Source of the DNA: JAWSVE01 sp050789445
Lineage (GTDB): Bacteria > Pseudomonadota > Gammaproteobacteria > Pseudomonadales > Cellvibrionaceae
NCBI GenBank assembly: GCA_050789445.1
Contig: JAILXR010000001.1
Span: 1,860,001-1,924,000, forward strand
Direction of reading: 5' to 3'
DNA: 64,000 nucleotides
The stretch's first letter is position 1; each line of letters starts with the position of its first letter. Below, in pieces: positions 37,301 through 46,416 of the stretch. The notes below the pieces were generated by a model. The model ran no database searches, was not told the DNA's origin, and saw only the letters and a program-made list of their open reading frames with translations. The translations under genes were made by a program, and so were the position numbers.

Positions 37301-37502
37301 CGAGCGGCTTCACCAACATACGGGCACCGTCTTGAGGTGATATCCCGTCATGAAAAACCTGGACCATAACCATTGGAACAGAAACAGCTGGATTTGCTTC
37401 GACAGTCATAGCGATTCTTGAGGCTAAACCGGAGACGATAATTAAAAACAAAATACAAAATGTACTTCGAGAACGCGACACCGCACTTGATAGGAAACTC
37501 AT
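34302..37502 (-). CDS. RND-family efflux permease (AcrB/HAE1-like)
   Basis: A 1066-residue inner-membrane transporter with 12 predicted membrane segments in the classic 1+5+1+5 pattern and two large periplasmic loops (about 35-335 and 560-860). The GMLLALGMLIDGAIVVTEFA segment holds the proton-relay aspartate, though with a single Asp where AcrB has a pair. These pumps export drugs, bile acids or lipophilic compounds using the proton gradient. The adaptor gene is 24 bp upstream on the same strand, and no TolC-like outer-membrane partner is nearby. The substrate is not predictable. Confidence 0.93.
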   Translation of the reverse strand: MSFLSSAVSRSRSTFCILFLIIVSGLASRIAMTVEANPAVSVPMVMVQVFHDGISPQDGARMLVKPLEKELRALDDLDQINATARESIVTVAVMFEAEADLDKALDDVRAAVNRAKAELPQDAEEPVIMEMSAVGGPSIVVTIGGDDVSERVIFDVAQDLKRKIDAISLVLSADLVGEREEVAEAIVDPARLEQYGITSDELARAITNNNRLVPAGELEANQGRFAVKVPGLIETAEDLFSLPLKSNSTGTIALSDVAEVRRTFKDPRGFNSVNGDKAIAIRVVKRTNANDIELVRQVRELVESERDHFPFGVNVGYTADQSEFTLSMVSEMQGNILTAMSLVMVIVVAALGIRSGLIVGFGIPFSLLFSLIILNLIGFSFNMMVMFGMLLALGMLIDGAIVVTEFADRKMAEGSSSKEAYAIAIKRMYWPVLASTATTLAAFLPIMFWPGVAGEFMRYLPVTVFAVLLGSLFYALLFAPVIGSLLGKSKANGISSESTQNLRDLESGDVLKLKGITGLYGRALTWLTQRVLRTAIGGLILLIVIFMLFIKFNAGVEFFGSSEPKYVDVHIRAQGNLSVSETRDLVQEVEGIILGIPGVLVTNASSSTGGRNGETIKDQVGSILVELADTRDIESGSARDVVVEIRQRTSSIPGIRVGVDIQEGGPPVGRPVNVQLESHNRDKLILEARRIQFEMENNIPGLIDVVDSTPLPGITWEMEVDRTLASQLGASITEVGRAVQLVTNGVKLGEYRPNDAEEPVDIRVRYPEEYRGVNTLNLLRVNTAQGPIALSTFVKRVAKPTVDKVDRVDGIEVMTVKGGLKEGVLADDMVKKVQEYLVENPVDPEVNVVYRGSNEEQENSASFLLVAMLLALFLMFILLVTQFNSFYQGILILSAVIMSTAGVLLGLLLTGSVFSTILTGTGIVALAGIVVNNNIVLIDTYNVLRKENPDLSLAKIAVMASTQRLRPVFLTTFTTILGLLPMALGLSVDLVGRSIEHGGPIATQWVPLASAIVYGLTFATFLTLLLTPILLLVPERFKSILVKYFLPIWEEDFKPIFIKDGSKEAS

Positions 37503-37526
37503 GATTTGACGCCTATTTTTTTACAA

Positions 37527-38909
37527 TTAGTTTTCAATCTCTAATCCGCTCTTTGCTTGCTGAATAGTGTCTTGTATTGTTTTTAATTGATCATTCGCTT
37601 CTGACTCCTTAAGTTCACGCTTAAGTTCATCTAACTTATCTGCGCTATCACCTAAATTTTCAGTGATGAACCTACCACTATCTTGGTCTGAAGATTCTAG
37701 GTTCTCGATAACATCATCTACAATTGGCGATGCGTCATTATCATCAGACATACCGCTCAATAATGATTGATTGCTATCTTCAACATCTTTTTCTACTAAT
37801 TCCTCAGTGAACTTTTCAGCAGCTTCATCAACAAAAGTCACATCAACTTTTTCGCCTTCACCAACATATTCCTGACCGACAGTAATTAATTTTATTGATT
37901 TAGGTAACCCAGTTAGCCAAACACCATCGGCTGCATCACCCACTACATTTACGTCATAAAAAACAACTTTGTGATCATCATCTAAAACACGGATGCCTAA
38001 CTGACCGTCATCAGCCAACATGAGTAATGATGCAGATATTAAATGCGCACTTGTATCACCTGTATGTATTCCAATTTCAGCTGTTACGCCACTAAACAAT
38101 CGCATATCAGGATTTTCAACAGCGACTTCGATTCGATAAGTTCTTGTCATTTCATCTGCACTACGAGAAATGTATCTAATTTTTCCTTTAAAAACTTCAC
38201 CCGTTACTAATCGTACATCCGCTAAGCTTCCCTCAGGAATTTTTATCACGTCAGCTTCCGATACTTGTCCGCTAACAACGAGAGGATTTAAATCCAATAC
38301 CGTTGCACACACATCACCAGCTCGCATTAATGCGCCCACTTCTACTGGACGCTGATCCAAAACGCCATCGAATGGAGCGCGAATAGATGTTTTTTCAAGA
38401 TTTATTTTTCGACGCAACAACGTAGCTTTTGCTGTGTCTAATTTTGATTTTGCAGATGCAATTGCAGTTTTAGATTGATAGCCGCCCGATTTTAATCGTA
38501 ACGCACCGTCATATTCTATTTGCGTTTGCTCAACATTTGATTTTGCTTCTTCCAAAAGTAATTCACGATCTTCAATCGCTAACTGACAAATAACATCTCC
38601 TTTTTTGACTACATCTCCTTTTTGCACTGCAATAGCATCCACTTGGCCGGTAACTTCCGCTTTGATGTCAACATATCGATCATATTCAGTTTTCCCTTTC
38701 ACCAACACTCGTAGGGGAAACTCCATGGCATTAACATGCTTCGCTCTAACCTGCGTCAATGACTTTTTTTGTGGTACTTGAGATTTTGTTGTTTCAGCTT
38801 TTTCTCCAGACACAAAACCCGACCCCAGCCAAACCAGCATGATCAAGGCGATGATCGTTGCATATCTATAATTTTTGTTTTTCCAAATTTGCTTTAATGA
38901 AGCTTGCAT
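37527..38909 (-). CDS. HlyD-type periplasmic adaptor of the RND pump
   Basis: The ATG at 38909 (MQASLKQIW) is preferred over one at 38921 because GGA lies at a proper distance before it. This gives 460 residues. One N-terminal membrane anchor (TIIALIMLVWLGSGFV), a split lipoyl domain (VTGQVDAIAVQKGDVVKKGD and SIRAPFDGVLDQR), a helical hairpin between its halves, then beta-barrel domains. The last 110 residues are acidic and polar, longer than in typical adaptors, and look disordered. It is co-transcribed with the permease. Confidence 0.9.
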   Translation of the reverse strand: MQASLKQIWKNKNYRYATIIALIMLVWLGSGFVSGEKAETTKSQVPQKKSLTQVRAKHVNAMEFPLRVLVKGKTEYDRYVDIKAEVTGQVDAIAVQKGDVVKKGDVICQLAIEDRELLLEEAKSNVEQTQIEYDGALRLKSGGYQSKTAIASAKSKLDTAKATLLRRKINLEKTSIRAPFDGVLDQRPVEVGALMRAGDVCATVLDLNPLVVSGQVSEADVIKIPEGSLADVRLVTGEVFKGKIRYISRSADEMTRTYRIEVAVENPDMRLFSGVTAEIGIHTGDTSAHLISASLLMLADDGQLGIRVLDDDHKVVFYDVNVVGDAADGVWLTGLPKSIKLITVGQEYVGEGEKVDVTFVDEAAEKFTEELVEKDVEDSNQSLLSGMSDDNDASPIVDDVIENLESSDQDSGRFITENLGDSADKLDELKRELKESEANDQLKTIQDTIQQAKSGLEIEN

Positions 38910-38921
38910 AACAATCCACAT

Positions 38922-39422
38922 ACAATAAAAAAGATGAGAGAATATTGACTAGAGAGTTCGAAAATACCAACAGTCCGTGAAGAAAAAAGCTAATGCACTA
39001 TGTGTTGCCACTACAGGTCAAACAAGTTAATTAGTGTAAAAACTAGGGTTAATTATTTGAGCGATTGAGTGATGACATGATTAGTAATTATGACTTTTAG
39101 CAAAATATTCAAGGTTAAAAGAAACTTGCTAATTAACGTCTTTAGTAGGCTGAAAATTCAAATAATCAGTCAAGAAGATCTTAGTATAGGACATACTTAG
39201 ATCAAGGTAGATAAAATATCCATACTAAGCCAGTGATCAATAGCCAAACATTTTAATCCCCGAACACACGCTCCACAAGGGCAATAAAAAGAAAATTCAG
39301 CTAAAGATTGGTACCCGTCAAAAAGGTCTGCGAGTTACAGATATTTTGAAATTATATTTAAATGTAGGCTTTTAGACCTCATGGGAATCGATTAAAAGAT
39401 AATGATAAATTTTTAAACCATC
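38922..39422. other. Intergenic region, no gene seen
   Basis: About 500 bp of AT-rich sequence between two minus-strand genes. I see no coding frame, tRNA or strong terminator. Confidence 0.5.
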
Positions 39423-40115
39423 CTAAACTATATTGGCAACAAGATTAGGATTAATAGAACCGCCTTGATTGAGAGATGGCACTCCAAATCTCGTATTCCA
39501 CTTAACGAGCAACTTTGCCAAAGAGACGCCTTGTTCGTGTAATGACGCCAACTCCTCAAAACTGTCTTTTGTTCCAACATAGAGCTTTATACGGTGATGA
39601 TCGCCAGCAAGTTCATCTTCTGGGTATTTAGTTCGATAAACTTCAAGCTTCCAACGTAAGTTATGGACGGTATTACGATAGTAAATGAGTTTTGTCGGCA
39701 AGCTAATAGACCTAAAATCGTTCAACTCTCCAAACACAGTAAAATCTGTCGCGAACGCCAGAATCTGACGGCAATTAGGATCAGCAACCAAGGTAGCCGT
39801 TCTCTGCTCCCCAAGTAATAAAGCAATGTCGCCAAATACCTCACCGGGTGTTATGTAATTGACTGCCTTGGATTCCACTGTTTCATCACCTACAAAAACG
39901 GCTAACTGCCCCTTTAACAAGAAGTACAGCCAGCTATCTGCTTCTCCAGAACGCAGAGCTATTTCACCAGGCTCGTAAGACACCAAACGTGAGTGAGCTA
40001 GCAATAATTCAAACTGCCAAAAGTCTTGCTGTTTTACATCTTTATAAAAGGGAATTGCAGAAAGCAATTGATCAAGGTTTTCGCGAGGGAATTCTTTTAT
40101 TAGTTTTATTTCCAT
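39423..40115 (-). CDS. Cyclic-nucleotide-binding domain protein without DNA-binding domain
   Basis: From the ATG at 40115 (MEIKLIKEF, preceded by AGGA) the protein has 230 residues; a frame from 40178 adds an implausible N-terminus. The cNMP-binding barrel covers about residues 15-130 with the phosphate-cassette-like segment GEVFGDIALLLGEQRTATL. The C-terminal 100 residues form a helical region followed by a basic/polar tail but no recognisable helix-turn-helix. It may therefore act through protein contacts rather than as a Crp-like regulator. Isolated gene. Confidence 0.75.
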   Translation of the reverse strand: MEIKLIKEFPRENLDQLLSAIPFYKDVKQQDFWQFELLLAHSRLVSYEPGEIALRSGEADSWLYFLLKGQLAVFVGDETVESKAVNYITPGEVFGDIALLLGEQRTATLVADPNCRQILAFATDFTVFGELNDFRSISLPTKLIYYRNTVHNLRWKLEVYRTKYPEDELAGDHHRIKLYVGTKDSFEELASLHEQGVSLAKLLVKWNTRFGVPSLNQGGSINPNLVANIV

Positions 40116-40178
40116 AGATCCTAGCACTTGTGAACAACCGTAAGTTCGCACAATGAATTGCGCGCCATAGCAGGCCAA

Positions 40179-40652
40179 AGATCATTAAATTTTAGCTCTT
40201 TACGTAGATTAACCCTAAAGGCGTTCGACAAAAATGAGAACTAGTACCATGAAAAGTGACTTGTCTTTATTGAATTTTGGAGCGTTTTTAACAAGGAAAT
40301 ACTGAGACGGCTGAATAACGCGACGAAAGGATTGTTAGGTTAAATATTCTAAAAATATCAATATATAATTAAACTATCCTATTAATTAAGTAAAAATAGA
40401 TATTTTTTTTATATAAAGATGTGTATATCCGTCACATAGCACTTAAGTACTAGCTTGCTGGCCTGAGCTTCATCAGGGACGGTTTACTATGGGTTCCAAT
40501 TACTCTATAAACCTCAATAAGGCTTCAGCGCATGATAATGATTTTTATAGCTTTATTTACCTTAGAACTATTTGTCTTGCAGCCTTTCAAATAAATCAAG
40601 TAAGCCAAGAAGCTTAAATGTGATTATGATAATGACGGAGCAATTAAATCTT
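40179..40652. other. AT-rich intergenic region upstream of the TonB-like gene
   Basis: About 470 bp with no coding frame that I would support. An AT-run at 40330-40430 probably holds promoters of the flanking divergent genes. The stretch CACTTAAGTACTAG near 40440 and the following GC-richer segment might be a structured leader, but it matches no riboswitch that I know. Confidence 0.35.
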
Positions 40653-41909
40653 ATGAAGACTAATCGATACTCTAAATTTAGTTTCATCGTGGCATTAGTT
40701 TTTATGTCCTCATGGGCAGCAGCTGAACCTCTTCTAAACGGCTTAGCTGTCAGTACCGAGCTAAGCAAAGAACGATTTATTGCCGCTCTCTACTCCGACA
40801 ACTTAAGTACAGATGCAGAAACACTGCTCAGTTCTTCTGGTGAGCGAGCCATGGAACTTAAAGTCACAGACAGACGACTATCCGCAAGAAGTCTAAACAG
40901 TATGTGGATTGAGGGAATTGCGATAAACAATCGTGGCGCAGCACTTGAAGCTCAAGCACAGAATCTAGCATCCTTAACTAATATGATTCGCAAGCGATTG
41001 GTAACAGGCGATACTTTACGTTTTGACGCAGCGCCAGGAAATGGCACAACTGTCACTCTAAACGGTATTAAGCTTGGCAATATTGCTTCTGACGATTTTT
41101 TCCCTGTTCTTTTGAGAACTTGGATTGGACGAGTTCCACTTTCTTCCGATTTTAAAACTGGATTACTTGGTGCCGGTACCGTCGACAGCTCTTTAGAGTC
41201 AAGATACCGATCAATTTCACCTGATCCTGCTCGAATAGAGTTGGTGTCTACATGGACAACCGCTGCACCACCAACACCTGTAGCGTCCAATAATAATATC
41301 ACTCCACCCCCTCCATCCGTTTCTGTGCAACCACCTGCTCCGACATTGAGACCAAGTGAACTAGCAAAACCAACAATTGCCGCAATACGTAATCAAGATC
41401 CACCAAAAGCTGTCATTGCTGCAAGGCCGTCCGATACTAAACCTGCAGCACCAGCTGCTGAGACACCAAAACCAGTTGAGATTGCTGCGGTTGAACCTTC
41501 TCCAAAACCAGTAGAGTCAACTCCCGCTTCAAAACCAACACCGCCACCTCTTTCAGAAGAAGATGATGAAGGGGAAGAGGAAGAAGAGGAAGTGGCTTTT
41601 TCAGCATCTAGCTTATTGGAAAGACAATACTACGTCTCAGATTCAATGATCGCAATTCAAAGAAATGTCACATACCCTCGTCGCGCAATAGAGCGAAATC
41701 AACAAGGGTCTGTACGACTTGCCGTGACTGTAGATAGAGATGGGGAAATACAAGATGTTCAAACTGTTGAAGAGTCACAACATGGTCTTTTAAATCGAGC
41801 GGCACTCAAAGCTGTCGGAAAAGCGGGGCCACTAACAAAACTGCCTAACAGCCTAGGCGGAGATACATTTACCTTCACTGTACCCATTACATTTACAGTA
41901 AAACGATAA
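40653..41909 (+). CDS. Exported fusion of a chalcone-isomerase-like domain and a TonB C-terminal domain
   Basis: 418 residues from the ATG at 40653, chosen because it opens a signal peptide (MKTNRYSKFSFIVALVF, cleavage after AAA or AEP). Residues about 25-165 follow the bacterial chalcone isomerase-like pattern: LLNGLAVSTELSKERFIAALY, GNGTTVTLNGIKLG, and a final LLRTWIGRVPLS-x-GLLG segment. A Pro/Ala-rich spacer and an acidic run follow (about 180-335). The end is a TonB C-terminal domain (YPRRAIERNQQGSVRLAVTV). A TonB-type domain without a membrane anchor probably works in the periplasm. The fusion is unusual; no ExbBD genes are nearby. A terminator follows. Confidence 0.78.
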   Translation: MKTNRYSKFSFIVALVFMSSWAAAEPLLNGLAVSTELSKERFIAALYSDNLSTDAETLLSSSGERAMELKVTDRRLSARSLNSMWIEGIAINNRGAALEAQAQNLASLTNMIRKRLVTGDTLRFDAAPGNGTTVTLNGIKLGNIASDDFFPVLLRTWIGRVPLSSDFKTGLLGAGTVDSSLESRYRSISPDPARIELVSTWTTAAPPTPVASNNNITPPPPSVSVQPPAPTLRPSELAKPTIAAIRNQDPPKAVIAARPSDTKPAAPAAETPKPVEIAAVEPSPKPVESTPASKPTPPPLSEEDDEGEEEEEEVAFSASSLLERQYYVSDSMIAIQRNVTYPRRAIERNQQGSVRLAVTVDRDGEIQDVQTVEESQHGLLNRAALKAVGKAGPLTKLPNSLGGDTFTFTVPITFTVKR

Positions 41910-41941
41910 CAGCGACTAGTTTTAGTTATCTCTTTTAAGAC

Positions 41942-41972
41942 AAAAAAGCCACCTAATTTAGGTGGCTTTTTT
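41942..41972. terminator. Bidirectional rho-independent terminator
   Basis: AAAAAAGCCACCTAA paired with TTAGGTGGCTTTTTT, a 15-bp perfect stem. It lies between the TonB-like gene and the convergent 42,048 gene. Confidence 0.9.
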
Positions 41973-42047
41973 GTCTATTACTCTTTTATTTCCACTATTT
42001 ATTTACATCTAAAGCATTAATCTCGAAAAGTTTCATGCTCACGTAAA

Positions 42048-42611
42048 TCATTTAATAGAAGACATCAAATCAATAATTACCTTGCGAATACTCTGTTGCT
42101 CCATCGTAGAAATATCTTCTAAACGATCAACATTAATAGAATGTAAATGAAGGCAAGGCGTCGATGCATTTAATTCTCTTAAATCACCTTTCATTAAAAT
42201 AGGAAGAAGTGGCTTATCAGGTGGGCGATGCTGATTCACAACACGCAATCCTACATGCAAAGGCACGGAGCGATAAACTCTTTCCCCACCCGTTTTGAAC
42301 GGTATTCTTAAAAATGTACCTTGCTTACCCATCATTTCGCCAGGCACAACATGCAACCCTGTAGCAATAATTGCCGCTTCTGGTATGCCATTAAAATTAT
42401 CATGATGAGCGTAAGGGTTAGGTAAAATAACTAATTTTCTATTTTCTTCTTTTGGGAAGAATAGGTTGTAATTGGTGTAAAGCTGTTCGACAGAGTTAGA
42501 GTAGACGCACAACTTATTTTCGAAACTCATGACAAATTTAATAGCGCGCTCACGCTGTTTAAACGTGTTGAGATCCCAAATCAGATCATTATTTTCTGTA
42601 GCTAAATCCAC
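42048..42611 (-). CDS. Uncharacterised protein, 187 residues
   Basis: A soluble protein without signal peptide. The N-terminal half is mixed helix/strand; the middle has a beta-rich stretch with AIIATGLHVVPGEMMG and GTFLRIPFKTGGERVYRSVPL. It ends with a helix (SIRKVIIDLMSS). The charged C-terminal layout vaguely recalls PilZ-type c-di-GMP adaptors, but the RxxxR and D/NxSxxG motifs are absent, so I do not assign it. It stands alone, convergent with the TonB-like gene. Confidence 0.5.
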   Translation of the reverse strand: MDLATENNDLIWDLNTFKQRERAIKFVMSFENKLCVYSNSVEQLYTNYNLFFPKEENRKLVILPNPYAHHDNFNGIPEAAIIATGLHVVPGEMMGKQGTFLRIPFKTGGERVYRSVPLHVGLRVVNQHRPPDKPLLPILMKGDLRELNASTPCLHLHSINVDRLEDISTMEQQSIRKVIIDLMSSIK

Positions 42612-43025
42612 TAACTTCCCCTAGAGCAATTCACAGACAACAATTAAGCTTTATGACGAACCTTGTTCTTTGTGCCCTTGTTATTTGCTATCAGCAACAA
42701 TTTTTTTGGGAATACAATTCCAGGCGACAAGATAAAGTATCTCTAGCTAAAAAATAAGACGGAGAGAATGCCACATCTTCTCCAATCAAACAGCACCTAT
42801 CATCGCTTAATTATTCCGTTCAACGCAAGTCTGACCCTTTATTTTTTTCAATCTAAAGCAAAATAAATATAACTCCGGCACTAATGAAGCAACAAAGCAA
42901 TCAAATAAAGATAGTCTAAGCTAAATTAATAGAAGGCTGAATCTTTGAATTGTATCTTTGCGTTACATCATTGAGCAAAGATTAGCCTGAAAATCCATTA
43001 CCACAAAACGGACCTTCTCTTACAA
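42612..43025. other. Intergenic region, no gene seen
   Basis: About 410 bp between divergent genes, AT-rich, with no supportable coding frame or RNA. It must hold two promoters. Confidence 0.5.
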
Positions 43026-43901
43026 ATGGAAAACAACTCTGACATTTACTTTCAGTCAATTGCAGAAATCTCCAATGAAATATCTGCCAGTATTGAAGAT
43101 GGCGCCATTGACGTTCCAATGCTACCAACCATTGCTAGCAAGGTAATTACCTTAACCAACCAGCCTGATTCAAATGCAACAGAACTTGCGACACTCATTC
43201 AAAGTGATCCACCGCTAGCCGCTCATGTCATGCGAATTGCAAACTCTGCCATTTACAGCCCAACGTCCTCACTTGTATCTCTCCAGCAAGCGATTGCTAG
43301 ATTAGGCATGTCACTAATTACAGAGATCGCAGTCTCTGCATCGCTCAACAGTAAAATATTCTACACCCCAGGATTAGAAGAACATACTGCTACAATTTGG
43401 AAACACGGTTTATTAACCGCGCTATGGGCAAAAGAAATTTCGAGAACAACAAGAAAAAATGTTGAAGCCACTTTTTTGTGTGGGCTTCTACACTCTATAG
43501 GACACCCAGTCGCCCTGCACATGAGTTTTGAAATTAGCTCACAGAAAAACATTTTAATTCCAGAAACATCTCACTTGGTAATTGCAAAGAAGTTTGAAAA
43601 AAAATTAGGTATTTCCACACTCAAACAATGGAGCATGCCCGAATTAATTGTAGGCTCAATCGAATACTTTGATAACTATCAAGAAGCAACACAATTTAAG
43701 GAGCAATCAGCAACCGTCTTTGCTGCCAGTCTTCTAGCTACAGAGTCTCAAGAAAACAAAGAGGAAATGAGTGAAAGTTCCATAGATGAAATTTGCAACA
43801 ATGATGTTTGGGCAGAGCTTAATATTTATCGAGATGAAATCGAAAAAATCATCTCTCTTAAAGCCGACACATTAACAACCTTAAACGCAATGGAAAGTTA
43901 A
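43026..43901 (+). CDS. HDOD-domain protein
   Basis: A 291-residue protein with an HDOD domain at about 25-220: DVPMLPTIASKVITLTNQPD, SDPPLAAHVMRIANSAIYSP and the ARLGMSLITEIAVSASL helix are all characteristic. It lacks the metal-binding HD pair, as is normal for HDOD. These proteins act in signalling, often next to GGDEF/EAL or kinase genes. The C-terminal 70 residues are acidic and unassigned. sthA starts 20 bp downstream, so the two may be co-transcribed. Confidence 0.85.
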   Translation: MENNSDIYFQSIAEISNEISASIEDGAIDVPMLPTIASKVITLTNQPDSNATELATLIQSDPPLAAHVMRIANSAIYSPTSSLVSLQQAIARLGMSLITEIAVSASLNSKIFYTPGLEEHTATIWKHGLLTALWAKEISRTTRKNVEATFLCGLLHSIGHPVALHMSFEISSQKNILIPETSHLVIAKKFEKKLGISTLKQWSMPELIVGSIEYFDNYQEATQFKEQSATVFAASLLATESQENKEEMSESSIDEICNNDVWAELNIYRDEIEKIISLKADTLTTLNAMES

Positions 43902-43921
43902 AAAATCAAGGGATTTATTTC

Positions 43922-45310
43922 ATGAAGTATGATGTCATCGTTATCGGTAGTGGCCCTTCAGGGCAAAAAGCAGCAATTCAAGCAGCTAAAGCCGATAAGT
44001 CAGTTGCATTAATAGAGCGAGATCAATACCTTGGCGGAGCCTGTGTCCACCGAGGAACCATTCCCTCTAAAACATTGAGAGAGAATGCATTACGCGTTAC
44101 CCACATGCGTCAAAATGCCAAGCTAGCTAATTTTGAATTAAATGAAGATGTCGAAATGAGCACGCTGATCAATAGATTAGATCTTGTGATTAAAGCTCAT
44201 GATGATTATATGCGTCGACAAATAGAACGAAACAATATTCATTGGCTGCATGGTCGTGCTACGTTTTTAGACAGCAAAACCATTGAACTCACTACACCTA
44301 AAGGTAAAAAAGAAAACATAACAGCTAAAAATATTATCATCGCAGCTGGCTCTTATCCTCGTACGCCTGAAAACATTCCTATCGATCATGAACATATTTT
44401 TGACAGCGATTCAATCTTATCCATTTTATACTTACCGAAATCTTTAATTGTTTTAGGTGGTGGTGTCATCGCTAGCGAATACGCATCCATATTCCAAGCA
44501 CTCGGTGTACAAGTCACCATGGTCGATCGCTACCCTCGACCACTAGGGTTTTTAGACAATGACTTAACGGATAAATTTTTGCATGCATTTACAACGGCGG
44601 GTGGAACTTGGCTAGGTAAAACACATGTCGATCAGGTGAAATGGGACGGGCTCAGCAACGTTATTTGTTACTGCAAAGATTCGGAAGGAAAAGAAATCGA
44701 GATCGCTAGCGAAAAGTTACTCTGTGCCGCAGGAAGAATTGCTAACGTAGAGGAATTGCACATTGAAAATGCAGGCCTATCACTGAATGACCATGGTCTA
44801 ATTAGCGTTGACGAAAACTTACGGACCGACATAGAAAATATCTTTGCCTCTGGCGATGTGATTGGCCCACCATCATTAGCCTCAACAGCGATGGAGCAAG
44901 GTCGTCGCGCAACATGCAATGCCATCGGTATTGAAACTAACTCCATGAGTAATTTAATCCCTATCGGAATATATAGCATTCCAGAATTATCATCGATTGG
45001 GCTCAGCGAAACGCAAGCGCGAGAAAAGTACGGTGATATCACAGTTGGACGTGCGTTATTCGAAGAAATCGCACGCGGGCAAATTTCTGGTCTTCAAGAT
45101 GGGATGTTAAAAATTGTCTGTGATAACAACGCAAGGAAAATATTAGGTATCATGATTGTAGGTGAAGGCGCCACAGAATTAATTCACATAGGGCAAATGG
45201 CTTTAGTTGCCGATGCGGATATTGATATTTTTGTTGAAAATATTTTTAACTTTCCAACACTCGCAGAAGCCTATCGTGTTGCCGCTCTTACCATTGTTGG
45301 GCAACGTTGA
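43922..45310 (+). CDS. sthA: Soluble pyridine nucleotide transhydrogenase
   Basis: A 462-residue flavoprotein of the disulfide-reductase family that exchanges hydride between NADPH and NAD+, mainly oxidising excess NADPH. FAD-binding GSGPSGQKAAIQAAK at the start, NAD(P)-binding GGGVIASEYASIFQALG, and the FAD GDVIGPPSLASTAMEQGRRA region. The usual redox pair (CxxxxC) is replaced by ACVHRGTIPSK, as in SthA. The length matches E. coli SthA (466). It may share a transcript with the HDOD gene. Confidence 0.93.
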   Translation: MKYDVIVIGSGPSGQKAAIQAAKADKSVALIERDQYLGGACVHRGTIPSKTLRENALRVTHMRQNAKLANFELNEDVEMSTLINRLDLVIKAHDDYMRRQIERNNIHWLHGRATFLDSKTIELTTPKGKKENITAKNIIIAAGSYPRTPENIPIDHEHIFDSDSILSILYLPKSLIVLGGGVIASEYASIFQALGVQVTMVDRYPRPLGFLDNDLTDKFLHAFTTAGGTWLGKTHVDQVKWDGLSNVICYCKDSEGKEIEIASEKLLCAAGRIANVEELHIENAGLSLNDHGLISVDENLRTDIENIFASGDVIGPPSLASTAMEQGRRATCNAIGIETNSMSNLIPIGIYSIPELSSIGLSETQAREKYGDITVGRALFEEIARGQISGLQDGMLKIVCDNNARKILGIMIVGEGATELIHIGQMALVADADIDIFVENIFNFPTLAEAYRVAALTIVGQR

Positions 45311-45317
45311 AAATAAT

Positions 45318-46391
45318 TTAAGCTAAGTTTTCATCTGTCTCATCAATTGTTTTCACAACGTCTTCATCGATTTTTCCTGACCCTAACATCACACCTAGCC
45401 AGCGCGTCTCTTCAAAACTTTCTAAAGCTATTTTGACTGTCATCGTCAGAGGAACTGACAATAACATTCCAACAGGCCCCAAGACCCAGCCCCAAAAAAC
45501 TAATGACAAGAACACAATTAACGCTGACAAACCCAACCCTTTTCCCGTGATTCTCGGTTCAAGTACATTACCAACGCCAATATTTACAGCAACATAACCT
45601 AAGCCTACCAACAACGAAGAAAACGGCCCTAACTGTACTAATGCCAACAACACCGCAGGTACTGCCGCTAAAATAGATCCCAAAGTTGGGACGTAATTTA
45701 AAAGGAAGGCCATCAAGCCCCAAAGCACAGGGTAATCAACGTCGAGAATCCAAAGCCAAACAAAAATCAAAAAGCCTGTCAGTAAACTTAACGCTGATTT
45801 AATCGCAATATACTGATTAACACTCTTTGTAAATCGGCCGATTGCATCCAAAGTCTTTTCAGAGTCTCCATAAGCACGACGAAATTTATCAGAAAACCCC
45901 ACCTCTTCCGCCAAAATAAAAACGGTTGTCAGCAAAATCATAAATGCATTCGTCATCACATTACCAAACGAGGATAACGTGTTACCGGCTATAGACAATG
46001 CCGCACCGGGATTCACGCTTTGCTTCCATTGAGCGGTTTCGATAGGAATACCCAAACCCACCAACCAAGTTTTGACATCCACACTCATGGTTTCTAATTT
46101 CGCAGAATAATCTGGTAAATCGCTTTTGAAATCAGTAATTGATTGCCCTAATACCGCGCCAACAACAACCCCAACAATCACGATACAACCAATGACGATT
46201 AATATTGCTAACGCATTCGGAACACCTTTTTGGTTCATCCATGCTAGCGGGGGAGAGAAAATAACGGCAATAAACAAAGACAATAAGAAAGGAACAAGCA
46301 TCGACTCTGCTGCACGCATTCCTGCTACAACGACAATGAACGCTGCACTAACCACTAAAAAGCGAGCTATCGGAGCATTATTATTTTGCAT
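45318..46391 (-). CDS. AI-2E family transporter (UPF0118)
   Basis: From the ATG at 46391 (MQNNNAPIAR), 357 residues; an ATG at 46403 is also possible but has a weaker ribosome-binding site. About eight membrane segments, with the SKFRRAYG-type soluble region in the middle and the AVPAVLLALVQLGP and ALIVFLSLVFWGWVLGP helices typical of the family. Members include TqsA and PerM, and some transport Na+/H+. Substrate unassigned. It is convergent with sthA (7 bp apart) and downstream of the acyltransferase gene. Confidence 0.88.
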   Translation of the reverse strand: MQNNNAPIARFLVVSAAFIVVVAGMRAAESMLVPFLLSLFIAVIFSPPLAWMNQKGVPNALAILIVIGCIVIVGVVVGAVLGQSITDFKSDLPDYSAKLETMSVDVKTWLVGLGIPIETAQWKQSVNPGAALSIAGNTLSSFGNVMTNAFMILLTTVFILAEEVGFSDKFRRAYGDSEKTLDAIGRFTKSVNQYIAIKSALSLLTGFLIFVWLWILDVDYPVLWGLMAFLLNYVPTLGSILAAVPAVLLALVQLGPFSSLLVGLGYVAVNIGVGNVLEPRITGKGLGLSALIVFLSLVFWGWVLGPVGMLLSVPLTMTVKIALESFEETRWLGVMLGSGKIDEDVVKTIDETDENLA

Positions 46392-46416
46392 AAACAGTTC
46401 CATTCACAATGAATAT

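Noticed and set aside
40438..40500. c-di-GMP or other riboswitch upstream of the TonB-like gene
   Set aside because: Some hairpin potential but no match to a known aptamer core.
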